NCBI RefSeq assembly: GCF_026151335.1
Contig: NZ_JAMQPP010000006.1
Length of the DNA stretch: 64,000 nt
Direction: 5' to 3' (one strand)
Source: Leptospira_A soteropolitanensis
GTDB lineage: Bacteria > Spirochaetota > Leptospiria > Leptospirales > Leptospiraceae
Shown: one piece after another, positions 1 through 8,745 of the stretch
How the letters are laid out: each line of letters starts with the position of its first letter
Numbering within the stretch: position 1 is the first letter of the stretch
The notes under the pieces: generated by a model
What the model was told of the DNA's origin: nothing
The model's input: the letters and a program-made list of their open reading frames with translations, nothing else
Database searches by the model: none
Translations under genes and position numbers: made by a program

Positions 1-765
1 ATGCCTTATGGAATTCTTTAGAACATTAAATATAGATTTTGCAAGACCTTCTGTGGCTTTAAGAACAATGTTCCCAATAAAACCATCACAAACGACAACA
101 TCTACTTCTCGACCACTACCATAAAGGTCGCGGCCTTCTACGTTTCCTACAAAGTTAAAAGGGATTTTTTTTAAAAGATCAAAGGTTTTGACGGAAACTG
201 TATTTCCCTTTTTGTCTTCTTCTCCATTGGAGAGAATTCCTACTTTAGGATTTTGAATTCCAAAAAGTTCACGGGAATAAATTTCCCCCATCACAGCAAA
301 CTGAGCTAAATATTCCGGTTTACAATCAACATTGGCACCGGCATCTAACAAAAGTACAGGTGGTCCTTCTTCCCTGGGAATATGCGCAGCAATTGGTGGC
401 CGCAAAACACCAGGTAGGCGACCAAGGTGTAATAATGCGGCGGCCATAGTAGCACCTGTGTTTCCAGGAGAAAACACACCGATACATTCTTTATCTGCCA
501 CTAAACGAACTGCTTTGACTACGGAAGAATCCTCCATAGCGCGGACTGCTATAGATGGAGAATCATTCATACCGATAATTTCAGTAGAATGAATGACACG
601 AAGTTTCTCTGTGTCATAATCAAATTTTAACAGGATATCAAGTAACTCTTGTTCGTCGCCAACGAGGTAAACAGACAGTCCGAATTCTCGAACTGCCAGT
701 ACCGCGCCCTCGACGATACCTTCGGGGCCGTAATCTCCGCTCATCGCGTCCACGGCGACCCACAT
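1..765 (-). CDS. plsX: Phosphate acyltransferase PlsX (3' end cut by window edge)
   Basis: PlsX makes acyl-phosphate from acyl-ACP and phosphate, the first step of the PlsX/PlsY route to membrane phospholipids; it acts as a peripheral cytoplasmic enzyme. The visible 255 codons begin MWVAVDAMSGDYGPEGIVEG, close to the family's VDAMGGD start, and continue with the conserved FSPGNTGATMAAALLHLGR and LLDAGANVDCKPEYLAQFA segments and VGNVEGRDLYGSGREVDVVV. The family is about 330 residues, so roughly the last quarter lies outside the window. The ATG is 5 nt after the rpmF stop; the rpmF-plsX order is widely conserved and implies one transcript. Identity is secure. Confidence 0.93.
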   Translation of the reverse strand, partial: MWVAVDAMSGDYGPEGIVEGAVLAVREFGLSVYLVGDEQELLDILLKFDYDTEKLRVIHSTEIIGMNDSPSIAVRAMEDSSVVKAVRLVADKECIGVFSPGNTGATMAAALLHLGRLPGVLRPPIAAHIPREEGPPVLLLDAGANVDCKPEYLAQFAVMGEIYSRELFGIQNPKVGILSNGEEDKKGNTVSVKTFDLLKKIPFNFVGNVEGRDLYGSGREVDVVVCDGFIGNIVLKATEGLAKSIFNVLKNSIRH

Positions 766-770
766 AACGG

Positions 771-971
771 TTAGTTATCTTCGGTCGTTTTTTTAACTTT
801 TTGAGCGACTACGAGTTTTCCCTTATAAAAACCGCAATAAGGGCAAACACGGTGGGACAGAACAAATGAACCACAATTGGAACACGGGTTTAAGTTAGGT
901 TTGCCAATCGCGTGATGGGCTCTTTTTGTTCTAACTTTCGATTTTGATTTACGTCTCTTTGGGACTGCCAT
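771..971 (-). CDS. rpmF: 50S ribosomal protein L32
   Basis: A 66-residue basic protein starting MAVPKRRKSKSKVRTKRAHH, the typical L32 N-terminus. Two cysteine pairs (CSNC near residue 31 and CPYC near residue 44) form the zinc-ribbon type of L32. It is a structural protein of the large ribosomal subunit. It lies directly upstream of plsX with a 5-nt gap, the classic rpmF-plsX arrangement coupling ribosome and lipid genes. The 67-bp gap behind hisG may carry its promoter; nothing decisive is visible there. Confidence 0.97.
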   Translation of the reverse strand: MAVPKRRKSKSKVRTKRAHHAIGKPNLNPCSNCGSFVLSHRVCPYCGFYKGKLVVAQKVKKTTEDN

Positions 972-1038
972 GGCTATCCTCTATGGAATTATAACTGGTT
1001 TTTACTATGTTTTGGAAAACCAATGTGAAAACAATATT

Positions 1039-1653
1039 TTAATTTTCTAAGCTCTCGATAAGAGACCGTAATTCGGTATGTTTGTGATAAAAAGCGGAGC
1101 GATTGCAGACAAAACGGGCTGTACTGTATAAAATCGACTCAAACTCTTTCAAACCATTGGCTTTTAAGGTCCCGCCAGTAGAAACTAAGTCCACAATACA
1201 GTCGGATAGACCCACAATCGGTGCAAGTTCTATCGAACCATAGAGTTTGATGATTTCACAGGAAATCCCTTTGGAAAAAAAATACTCACGGGTAAGGTTC
1301 GGGTATTTCGTCGCTACACGCACTTTAGAGCGTTTGGCAAAGAGATCAAAGTCAGGAAAGGAGGCAAGAGAAAGCCTACAAGCCCCTAGTTTCAAATCCA
1401 CGGGAGCAATGAGGTCAAATCCCCCTTCTCGCAAAATATCCCAACCGACAATGCCTGCATCGGCAGCGGCTTCTTCCACATAAGTACAAACATCTTGGGA
1501 TCTGACAAATAAAAGGCGGAGGCGTTTGTCTTCGGAGACGAAGGTAAGTTCTTTGGAACCTTCGGATGGCAAAGTTTTTAACCATCCTTTCGATAACAAA
1601 AGAACCGCTGTTTCTTCGGCAAGCCTACCTTTCGGAAGAGCCAAAGTTAACAT
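1039..1653 (-). CDS. hisG: ATP phosphoribosyltransferase, short form (HisG-S)
   Basis: HisG condenses ATP and PRPP, the first and committed step of histidine synthesis. The protein is 204 residues, starts MLTLALPKGRLAEETAVLLLSKGW and carries the DAGIVGWDIL and CIVDLVSTGGTLKANGLKE (PRPP-binding) motifs. It lacks the C-terminal ACT-like regulatory domain of the about 290-residue long form. Short HisG enzymes normally need the HisRS-like partner HisZ for activity and feedback inhibition; no hisZ is in this window. The start lies 3 nt after the stop of the preceding TPR gene, so it is probably cotranscribed with the rpsA block rather than with other his genes. Confidence 0.95.
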   Translation of the reverse strand: MLTLALPKGRLAEETAVLLLSKGWLKTLPSEGSKELTFVSEDKRLRLLFVRSQDVCTYVEEAAADAGIVGWDILREGGFDLIAPVDLKLGACRLSLASFPDFDLFAKRSKVRVATKYPNLTREYFFSKGISCEIIKLYGSIELAPIVGLSDCIVDLVSTGGTLKANGLKEFESILYSTARFVCNRSAFYHKHTELRSLIESLEN

Positions 1654-1656
1654 AAA

Positions 1657-2403
1657 TTAATTTTTCCCGAGTTTGAGGAGTAAATAACTAGAGAGGAGTT
1701 TTACATCTTCTCCAGACTCTGCTACGTCTAGTTTCACTGCTTTTTCAAGATATTCTTTGGCAGCCGCCTTATCACCGTTAAGGAATGATAAACGACCTGC
1801 TTGGTAATAAGACCATGCTTTAAATCCATTCAATTCTCTTGCAGGTTCGATGACAGCCGCAGCAATCTTATAATTTTCTAGAGACTTGGCGTTGTTTTTT
1901 TCTTTTTCGCGGTAATTACCCGCAATGTAAAAATAGAGTGCTTTGATTTCTTTAGGAGTATCAATTTTTTTAGCAGCGTCTTCGAGATATCCGGCAGCTT
2001 TTCCGAATTCCCCTTTTTCTGCATAAAGTTTAGAAAGATCCTTCCAAACCCGAAGCTCCATTTTACCGGTGCTTTGGTTCTTTAAAAAAGTTTCTAAACT
2101 CTCTATCTGTACTTCAAGACTCACCTTTGATTTTTGGTGAGAGAGTTTCAAATCTTCGAGTGTTACTGTTTCTTTTTCAAAAAGATAAGCACGGTATTCG
2201 AAAAATCCAATCACACCAGCTAACACAATAATAGCAGATGCGAGACCGATAAAAACAGACTTACGATTTTTTGCTAAAAAATGTGTGAACTTTAAAAATG
2301 CAAGTTCTGCCTTAGAACCTTCAAAATCAGCGAACTCATCCTTTTGGATGAGTTCAGCTTGTTTCTTTTGTTCGATTTGGTTTTTTTTATGAAACTTATC
2401 CAT
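1657..2403 (-). CDS. TPR membrane protein of unknown function
   Basis: A 248-residue protein with a charged, Lys/Glu/Gln-rich N-terminal tail (1-45), one membrane segment (about 50-70, FIGLASAIIVLAGVIGFFEY) and a C-terminal domain of helical repeats (about 90-245) with TPR spacing, for example KGEFGKAAGYLEDAAKKI and LNGDKAAAKEYLEKAVKL. The topology (short cytoplasmic tail, single anchor, TPR outside) recalls YfgM-type ancillary proteins, but that link is by architecture only. It sits 4 nt after rpsA and 3 nt before hisG, inside a tight minus-strand cluster. No enzyme motif is present; a role as a protein-protein scaffold is inferred. Confidence 0.8.
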   Translation of the reverse strand: MDKFHKKNQIEQKKQAELIQKDEFADFEGSKAELAFLKFTHFLAKNRKSVFIGLASAIIVLAGVIGFFEYRAYLFEKETVTLEDLKLSHQKSKVSLEVQIESLETFLKNQSTGKMELRVWKDLSKLYAEKGEFGKAAGYLEDAAKKIDTPKEIKALYFYIAGNYREKEKNNAKSLENYKIAAAVIEPARELNGFKAWSYYQAGRLSFLNGDKAAAKEYLEKAVKLDVAESGEDVKLLSSYLLLKLGKN

Positions 2404-2407
2404 GGAC

Positions 2408-4111
2408 CTATCGGTTTTGGTTTAAATTCATGAAAGAACCGATGGATTCACGTGAAGGTTGGTTATCTTCCTTCATGTATTTCGCCATCTCTTCACGTTC
2501 TACCGCTTTATCAAAGTCTTTGATAGAGAGAGAAATCTTTTTGTTGTTAGGTTCGATTTTGACAACTACTGTGCGAACCGAATCTCCCACTTTGTAAAGA
2601 TCTTCTAACTTGATGTTACGACCATCTGGAATTTCAGAGATGTGAACTAGGCCTTCGTAACCTGGTTCTACTTCTACGAAAACACCAAAACTAACAATCG
2701 ATTTCACACGACCTTCTACAAGTGTACCCGGTGGGTATTTTTTGCGAAGAGCTTCGTATGGATGTTCTGAAAGTTGTTTTAATCCACAGCTAATACGTTG
2801 TGCATCTAAGTTGACATCTAGGATTTTGTACTGAACCGATTGGCCTTTTTTCAGAAGGTTTAATGGATTCTTTTCTTTTTCATCCCAAGTGATATCAGAG
2901 ATATGAATCAGTCCTTCGATTCCACTTTCTACTTCTACGAAAGCACCATATTTAGTGATTCCAGTGATTTTACCTTCGAGTACGTTTCCGGCACGAACGT
3001 TAGCAGAGAGAGCTTCCCAAGGGTTAGGAAGGAGTTGTTTGAGTCCGAGAGACAAACGTCTTGCTTCGAAATCAATGTCTAAAATTTCTGAGTCAACTTC
3101 TTGGCCTTTTTTCAAAACATCTTTTGGATGTGGTGGTTTTTTTGCCCAAGAAAGTTCAGTGGTATGAATCAGACCTTCGAGACCTTCTTTGAGTTCTACG
3201 AAAGCACCGAAGTTGGTAAGTGAGGTTACGATTCCGCGAACCACCATTCCTTTTTCGAGTTCTTTCTTTGCCCAAATCCAAGGATCTTCATAAAGTTGTT
3301 TGATTCCAAGAGAAAGTTTGTTGTTCTCTTTATCTACTTCTAAAACAACCACTTCGACTTCGGCACCGATGTTGAAGTATTGTTTGAAAGGAGCAAATTT
3401 TTTGTAAGAAATATCGTTTTGACGAAGAAGACCTACTACATCGTAAACAGAGAGAAATACACCAAAGTTGGCAATTTTAACCACCTTTCCTGTGACTTTA
3501 TCTCCTACTTTTACTTTGCCGAGGAGTTCTTCCCACTTCTCGCCGTTGATTTCGTCGAGGAGGGTTTTACGAGAAACCACACCGGTTCTCGTTTTTTCAT
3601 TGAGTTCAATGATTTTGAATGAAAACTCTTTTCCACCTTCTGTGGATTCCTTAAATCTAACTCCTACATGAGAAGCAGGAAGGAAAAGTTGAATGCCTTC
3701 GCTTTCAACTAGGTATCCTTTGTTTTTCACTTCTCCGACAATTTTACCGGAGAGAGGGTAACCGTTTTGGCTTGCATCTTTGATGGTTTCCCAACCAACT
3801 CTTTGGTCCGCTTCTTTTTTGGAGAGGACACAATATCCGTCGACCCGCTTTTTAATGATCGCACTGACTTTCTCACCGCGTTTTGGCGTTTCAGAGAAGT
3901 CTTCACGAGAGACACGAGCTTCCAATTTCTCTCCGATATCAAGGAAAACAGTATCACCAATGACATCAACTACGGTCCCTTCGATGAGGGTACCTTTTCC
4001 TGCGGAGTTTTCTTGTTCTTGTGCTTGTGACTGCGATTCCCACTTCTCTAATAATTCGCCGAAGGAAGAAGTGGTCTCATTTTTGGGGGAGGATGGGTTG
4101 GTTGAATTCAA
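2408..4111 (-). CDS. rpsA: 30S ribosomal protein S1
   Basis: S1 binds mRNA on the small subunit and helps place it for initiation. The 567-residue protein has six S1/OB-fold units after an acidic N-terminal leader; the later ones are nearly canonical, such as GIVTSLTNFGAFVELKEGLE, GKITGITKYGAFVEVESGIE and GRVKSIVSFGVFVEVEPGYE, each followed by a GLIHISE-type strand. Length is close to the 557 residues of E. coli S1. It lies directly downstream of cmk (24-nt gap), the same cmk-rpsA neighbourhood as in proteobacteria. Identity is firm. Confidence 0.96.
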   Translation of the reverse strand: MNSTNPSSPKNETTSSFGELLEKWESQSQAQEQENSAGKGTLIEGTVVDVIGDTVFLDIGEKLEARVSREDFSETPKRGEKVSAIIKKRVDGYCVLSKKEADQRVGWETIKDASQNGYPLSGKIVGEVKNKGYLVESEGIQLFLPASHVGVRFKESTEGGKEFSFKIIELNEKTRTGVVSRKTLLDEINGEKWEELLGKVKVGDKVTGKVVKIANFGVFLSVYDVVGLLRQNDISYKKFAPFKQYFNIGAEVEVVVLEVDKENNKLSLGIKQLYEDPWIWAKKELEKGMVVRGIVTSLTNFGAFVELKEGLEGLIHTTELSWAKKPPHPKDVLKKGQEVDSEILDIDFEARRLSLGLKQLLPNPWEALSANVRAGNVLEGKITGITKYGAFVEVESGIEGLIHISDITWDEKEKNPLNLLKKGQSVQYKILDVNLDAQRISCGLKQLSEHPYEALRKKYPPGTLVEGRVKSIVSFGVFVEVEPGYEGLVHISEIPDGRNIKLEDLYKVGDSVRTVVVKIEPNNKKISLSIKDFDKAVEREEMAKYMKEDNQPSRESIGSFMNLNQNR

Positions 4112-4135
4112 TGGTTACTTACCGGGATACAAAAC

Positions 4136-4888
4136 TTAGATTTGCCCAGAGGACGAAACCTTGGACAGGATAGTATTTAGGACAGTTTCCGTGTCGAGGG
4201 TGCTCGTGTCAATCAGGATTGCGTCGGAAGCCTGCTTCAGGGGAGCCACAGTACGGGTGGTGTCACTTTCGTCCCGTGCCACAATTTCTTCTTTGATGTG
4301 GTCCAGGTCTGCCTTAAAACCCTTGGCAACTAATTCATCGTATCGGCGTTTGGCCCGCACTTCCACAGAGGCGGTGAGAAAAAATTTGAATTTGGATTTT
4401 GGAAAAACTTCCGTTCCTATATCGCGGCCATCCATAACCAATTTATGGTTTTTTGCAAATTCTCGAATATGGCGGTTTAGAATTTCGCGGAAAGCCCGTC
4501 TTGGGGCAATGTAACGGATTTTTTTTGTGATCTCTGGATCGCGGATTTCGTGACTTATGTCCCTTTCTCCCAGAAACATTAAATTTTCACCTGTGGAGGA
4601 AAGTTCACAATGTACAGGGATTTTCGACACTGAATAACCAAATTCCGCTTCGTCTAGGTCCAGAAGGCATGCATCCGCTAATTTCTCTGTATAAAAAGGA
4701 AACTTGGATTCATCCTCTTTTGTTTCTAAAAATTTCTCCCATATAGCAAGGGTTAGCGCACGGTAATAGGCCCCTGAATCCAAGTAGAGATACCCAATTT
4801 TTTGGGCGATCATGCGGGCAAGTGTACTTTTTCCGGAGCCGGCAGGCCCATCGATGGCAATGACTTTTTCTATATTCGAGAGACTCAT
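4136..4888 (-). CDS. cmk: Cytidylate kinase
   Basis: Phosphorylates CMP and dCMP to the diphosphates with ATP. The 250-residue sequence has the P-loop GPAGSGKS (about residues 14-21), the substrate-side YLDSGAYYRALT segment, the DGRDIGTEVFP motif (about 155-165) and a C-terminal RDESDTTRTVAPLKQASDA lid/binding region, all diagnostic of Cmk rather than of other NMP kinases. It is the first gene of the cmk-rpsA-TPR-hisG cluster; the 123 bp up to the divergent GAF gene must hold promoters for both directions. A TTGACA hexamer on the plus strand at 4981-4986 has no good -10 partner. Confidence 0.96.
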   Translation of the reverse strand: MSLSNIEKVIAIDGPAGSGKSTLARMIAQKIGYLYLDSGAYYRALTLAIWEKFLETKEDESKFPFYTEKLADACLLDLDEAEFGYSVSKIPVHCELSSTGENLMFLGERDISHEIRDPEITKKIRYIAPRRAFREILNRHIREFAKNHKLVMDGRDIGTEVFPKSKFKFFLTASVEVRAKRRYDELVAKGFKADLDHIKEEIVARDESDTTRTVAPLKQASDAILIDTSTLDTETVLNTILSKVSSSGQI

Positions 4889-5011
4889 AGTTTTAAATTC
4901 TAAAACTAGAACAGGATTTGATTTCGTCCAGAGGAATTCCTAGGGAAAAGAAAGGCTAACTAACGGTAAGCGATTTTACCTTGACATACTGTTTTTCCCC
5001 TCAGAGGATCA

Positions 5012-5506
5012 GTGGCGTTTGGTGGGAATTTAGTGAAGTTAAGAAACCGCAATCTGGATCCAGAAAGAATTGCCGACTTTGAATGCTTCCGAAGCGGAGT
5101 ATTAGAACTCATCGTAAAAAATTCACCCCTCACAGAGATTCTCAATGAAATCGTTTTAGGAATTGAGACTCTCAATCCAACAATGGTATGCACCGTTATC
5201 CTTATAGAAAATTCCAAAATCAAAATTGGTGCGGCCCCTTCTCTTCCAAAAATTTACAACGACGCCATTGAAGGTGTTACGATAGGACCGGAAGTAGGCT
5301 CCTGTGGTACGGCTGCATACACGGGCAAACGAATCATAGTAGAAAATATTAATACAAGTCCTCTTTGGAAAAACTACAAGGAGATTGCAATTCAAGTTGG
5401 CCTTCTTTCGTGTTGGTCAGAACCGATTAGGTCTCATAGCAATGAAGTTATTGGAACCTTCGCCATTTACCATCGTGAAATCCATAGTCTCGGCTCGACT
5501 AACTGA
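5012..5506 (+). CDS. GAF-domain sensor fragment (N-terminal half of a broken kinase)
   Basis: The first 155 or so residues form a GAF sensory domain: VCTVILIENSKIKIGAAPSL, GPEVGSCGTAAYTGKRIIVE, SCWSEPIRSHSNEVIGTFAI and YHREIHS are standard landmarks. The frame then ends five codons later, where GAF proteins normally add a last helix of about 30 residues before the next domain. The +1 frame downstream carries a PAS-histidine-kinase that begins with the typical linker ARLTESERRFRDFF. This points to one gene damaged by a deletion/frameshift near 5485-5505. The start is GTG with AGAGG 4 nt upstream; a second in-frame GTG lies at 5033. The fragment may still fold but lacks any output domain. Confidence 0.65.
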   Translation: MAFGGNLVKLRNRNLDPERIADFECFRSGVLELIVKNSPLTEILNEIVLGIETLNPTMVCTVILIENSKIKIGAAPSLPKIYNDAIEGVTIGPEVGSCGTAAYTGKRIIVENINTSPLWKNYKEIAIQVGLLSCWSEPIRSHSNEVIGTFAIYHREIHSLGSTN

Positions 5507-6491
5507 AAGCGAACGAAGGTTTCGCGATTTTTTTGAAAAGAATTCTTCTGTGATGCTGATTATTGAACCAAATACCGGAGAGATCATTAATGCCAACCAA
5601 ACGGCAGTTCAATATTATGGCTACCCTCACGAAGTCCTTATTAAGATGAAAATCACAGATATCAATATACTCCCTGAAGAGGAAGTAAAACAAGAAAGAA
5701 TGCGTGCTTTCTCAGAAGAACGAAGTTATTTTTCCTTTTCGCATAAACTAGCAAGTGGAGAAATCAAACAGGTGGAAGTTTATTCCACTCCGATCGAAAC
5801 AAACAACAGACATCTTCTGTTTTCTATCATCCATGATGTGACAGAAAGAAAAATAGCAGAAGAAAAAGTAAAATCCCTGCTTTCTGAAAAAGAAGTTATT
5901 TTAAGAGAAGTGCATCACCGTATCAAAAACAATATGGCGATTTTATACAACCTCTTGGACTTACAGGCGAAATCGCAAGAAAACGAATTTTTAACAAACT
6001 CTCTTAAAGATGCGACAAGCCGTATCAAAACCATGTCACTACTCTATGACAAATTGTATTCTGGAAAAGCCGTTCAAGAATTACTGTTAGACGAATACCT
6101 AATACCTTTATCGCAAGAGATTATTTCGTTATTCCCTTACCAAGTAAAATTAGAGACAGATGTAATCAGTGTTCAACTCGCTTCAGATCAATTACAAGCA
6201 GTGGGAATCATTACCAATGAAATATTGACAAATAGTCTTAAATACGCAAGGGACTCTTCCAAAGATTTGGAAATTCAAATCAAAGTTTGGAAAGAAGAAG
6301 AGAATTACCATTTATTCTTAAAGGATAATGGGAAAGGATTCGATTCCCAAATGATTAACGCAGAAAATCTAGGGTTTGGTTTGACTTTAGTCAATATGTT
6401 AACATCACAATTGTCCGGCAAACTCATCTTTCATGGGAATGCCGGAGCAGAATACCATATAATATTCCCTATTAATAGGACTCGCCACTAA
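5442..6491 (+). CDS. PAS-domain histidine kinase (C-terminal half of a broken GAF-PAS kinase)
   Basis: In its open frame the segment carries a PAS domain (LTESERRFRDFFEKNSSVML through LFSIIHDVTERK) and then a HisKA_2-type dimerisation/phosphoacceptor region with EVHHRIKNNMAILYNLLDLQ, where the His before HRIKNN is the expected phosphorylation site, followed by a HATPase domain (NEILTNSLKYA N-box; DNGKGFD and ENLGFGLTLVNML G-boxes). These kinases usually phosphorylate separate response regulators. The frame opens at TTG 5385; ATG 5442 is the first ATG, with only a weak TAGG upstream, so translation may depend on re-initiation after the GAF frame. Real homology starts near 5502. It overlaps the convergent protease gene by 20 bp. 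Confidence 0.7.
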   Translation: MKLLEPSPFTIVKSIVSARLTESERRFRDFFEKNSSVMLIIEPNTGEIINANQTAVQYYGYPHEVLIKMKITDINILPEEEVKQERMRAFSEERSYFSFSHKLASGEIKQVEVYSTPIETNNRHLLFSIIHDVTERKIAEEKVKSLLSEKEVILREVHHRIKNNMAILYNLLDLQAKSQENEFLTNSLKDATSRIKTMSLLYDKLYSGKAVQELLLDEYLIPLSQEIISLFPYQVKLETDVISVQLASDQLQAVGIITNEILTNSLKYARDSSKDLEIQIKVWKEEENYHLFLKDNGKGFDSQMINAENLGFGLTLVNMLTSQLSGKLIFHGNAGAEYHIIFPINRTRH

Positions 6492-8037
6492 CAGGAACAA
6501 AACTATAACGAAACCTCTTTTTAGAATTCCCTAAATAAGCAAATTCCATTCGTATATTGTCGATTCGATTAACATCGTTATTACTATCAAAGTACAGTCT
6601 TATTTCTTTCTCCATAGATTTTCTATAGAAATAGTTTTCTTTTACATACTGATACATTTGGCGGTATAAATTTTGATTTTCTTCTGATAGTTTTGGATTG
6701 GGTTTGTCCGCACTTAGGCTTGCAAACCTTAGTTTCCCATTGATAAAACGAAGGTTCGAATCAAGTAGATAATGAATCGGATTCGACTGTTCTATCTGAA
6801 TGACCATTGGAATTTTTACCTGATTACAGTTCCAATAGAACCTAAGAGTTGGTTCCTCTAAACTGACATCCTTCCAATAAAACTCTAATTCATTCTTCAC
6901 GCCACAAAACTCATTGGACTTCTCATCAGAATTCGGAACTTTAATCGATGTTTTTGGGAAAAAGGAAAAAACTATTTTTTTTCTACTATACTTAGAATAA
7001 ACTCCATGCGGAATCAAAACGGAATCCTCAATTTTTTGAACCATATCCGTTGCGACTTGCTCACCATTTCTTTTTTTGAGTTCTTTATAAAGAGAAGTCG
7101 AAAGAGTATTGATAAATTCAGGAAAAAAACGATCCCCTACGCTTGTATTCTCTATTGCTTGGAATATAGTAACGTCCGCAAGCTCACCCCCAACCACTTG
7201 CCTATATTGCCATAACAAAGACGGGATAAAGGCGAAGTCTTTTTTAAAATCAGATTCGATAGACGAATCATACAACCCAATCTCCCGATCCAAACGAAAA
7301 GTAGAAACCAAAAGTTGTCTTTTGACTGCCTCGCATGTTTTATGAGTGTATAAAACAGGATGATCTAATATGGAAGCTGCATAATAATCAGAAAGTCCTT
7401 CGGCTAATGAACGTCCTATGGCATTGTTTCCCAAATACTTTCCTGTGATTAAGTGTGTATATTCATGATAAATCGCATCAGGACAAGTAGCCGTGTCAAT
7501 AATCCTTTCAAAAGCAAATGTACTTAAAACGGGGATATCCCATTTCGGAGCAAACCACAACTCACTTTGCCATTTCCCATTAGATTCCGATGGAGGAATC
7601 GTAAGTGCAGTATTTTTAAGGAATACTTTGGAATCAAAATATTCTGTCGGCGAATAAGCATAAGGTGCATTGACCCGAACAATGATTCTTGGATAAAATT
7701 CGGTGATTTTATCTTTTGATCCTGAGGTCAATGCAATTGTTTTCCATCTAGATTCTATTTTTTGAAGTTGATAGCCTAATGTAAGATATTTTAAATTCCC
7801 TTCTACTTGACTGAGAGGGATTGGGTTTTCTTCCAAACCAGAATAGATAGAAAAGTGATCCAATACATAATTTGATGTTGATTTGAGATTTAATTCTTCT
7901 ATAGATACATTTTTATGTACAAACAGCTTACGTTCGTTGTCCCAGTCCAAAACTTGATTTTCTTTTTTTGTTTCTGAGTATAGGCTAAAGCTCGAGATTA
8001 AAACAAAAACAGAAAACAAAGTGTAGATTTTTTTCAT
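6472..8037 (-). CDS. Putative secreted zinc metalloprotease (gluzincin type)
   Basis: The reading frame opens at 8070, but the ATG at 8037 gives a clean signal peptide (MKKIYTLFSVFVLISSFSLYS) with AGAGA about 9 nt upstream, so I prefer it. In the longer numbering, a HEYTH motif lies at residues 202-206 and AEGLSDYYA at 222-230; His202, His206 and Glu224 fit the zinc ligands of gluzincins (HExxH plus a downstream Glu), and Glu203 would be the catalytic base. The rest (about 200 residues before, 300 after) has no domain I recognise. The substrate is unknown. The gene is convergent with the broken kinase and about 100 bp downstream of a small exported protein in the same direction. Confidence 0.6.
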   Translation of the reverse strand: MKKIYTLFSVFVLISSFSLYSETKKENQVLDWDNERKLFVHKNVSIEELNLKSTSNYVLDHFSIYSGLEENPIPLSQVEGNLKYLTLGYQLQKIESRWKTIALTSGSKDKITEFYPRIIVRVNAPYAYSPTEYFDSKVFLKNTALTIPPSESNGKWQSELWFAPKWDIPVLSTFAFERIIDTATCPDAIYHEYTHLITGKYLGNNAIGRSLAEGLSDYYAASILDHPVLYTHKTCEAVKRQLLVSTFRLDREIGLYDSSIESDFKKDFAFIPSLLWQYRQVVGGELADVTIFQAIENTSVGDRFFPEFINTLSTSLYKELKKRNGEQVATDMVQKIEDSVLIPHGVYSKYSRKKIVFSFFPKTSIKVPNSDEKSNEFCGVKNELEFYWKDVSLEEPTLRFYWNCNQVKIPMVIQIEQSNPIHYLLDSNLRFINGKLRFASLSADKPNPKLSEENQNLYRQMYQYVKENYFYRKSMEKEIRLYFDSNNDVNRIDNIRMEFAYLGNSKKRFRYSFVPVSGESY

Positions 8038-8176
8038 CCAAGCATCTCTGCTATATTTTTTATTCTTCATTTTTTATACTCTATTCATTGGAATTGTTAC
8101 AAAAAAACCTTGTTTCACATCATTAGGTAAATCGAAGGAAACAAGGTGATTAAATTCTGATATAAAATTGATAGAA

Positions 8177-8602
8177 CTATAAACCAAGTCCTACAGAATC
8201 ATACATCCCACCAGTAACTACGTTACTGAGCCCACCTGCATGAATCACTAAACCAACCACTGCAACAACAGTCACAGAAGCTAAAACGTTTTCCAAAACT
8301 CTGAAGTTTGACCCGTGTAAATAGTTTCCAGTAGATTGTTTCAATTGAATAGAAGAAGCAATTTTATCTAAGTCTTGGTCGAGTGTTCCTGCGAATTCAG
8401 CATTTTTGATTTCTCTACTGATTCGAACAAACTCTGCAGGAGTGATATGAGCTTTTAAATACTCATGTGCTTCTTTGTTTGTCATTCCATTGTTTACCAA
8501 AATCTTTGCGGCTTCTTTTACGCTCATTTGGTTGGCTGGTGCTGCAAATGCTGCTTGAGTGGCAAACACGATAGCGAGTACTAAACTGATTTTCTTTTTC
8601 AT
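8177..8602 (-). CDS. Small exported protein with C-terminal hydrophobic segment
   Basis: A 141-residue protein with a textbook signal peptide ending AFA|AP (cleavage after about residue 20), a helical charged middle (KEAAKILVNNGMTNKEAHEYLKAH) and a hydrophobic stretch near residues 105-123 (VLASVTVVAVVGLVIHAGG) before a short Gly-rich tail. No family recognised. It is followed by the metalloprotease gene and preceded by a membrane AraC regulator; repeated CTGGATCGA sites lie between the two, so it may be that regulator's target. Function is unknown. Confidence 0.75.
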   Translation of the reverse strand: MKKKISLVLAIVFATQAAFAAPANQMSVKEAAKILVNNGMTNKEAHEYLKAHITPAEFVRISREIKNAEFAGTLDQDLDKIASSIQLKQSTGNYLHGSNFRVLENVLASVTVVAVVGLVIHAGGLSNVVTGGMYDSVGLGL

Positions 8603-8690
8603 AGGATTATCCTTTCAATCAAATTTGTTTTCAGCGGGATTTCTTGGAATCCCCCTCTCAAACATGAATCCATCCTACTATGGAAATGAA

Positions 8691-8745
8691 TCCAGATCGT
8701 CTGGATCGATCGAATTGGATTGAAAACTACGACCGACTGGATCGA
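8691..8745. promoter_or_regulatory. Candidate operator upstream of the small exported protein
   Basis: A perfect inverted repeat TCCAGA-TCG-TCTGGA (8691-8705) overlaps the first of two exact direct repeats CTGGATCGA (8701-8709 and 8737-8745, 36 bp apart). The second copy lies inside the last codons of the AraC gene. AraC-family proteins commonly bind direct repeats, and the block is about 90-140 bp upstream of the next start codon. Assignment as an operator is inference; chance and coding constraint explain part of it. Confidence 0.3.

Noticed and set aside
332..592. 86-residue plus-strand frame
   Set aside because: It is the opposite strand of plsX, whose translation is clearly conserved.
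4981..4986. TTGACA as a promoter for the GAF gene
   Set aside because: No acceptable -10 hexamer 15-19 bp downstream.
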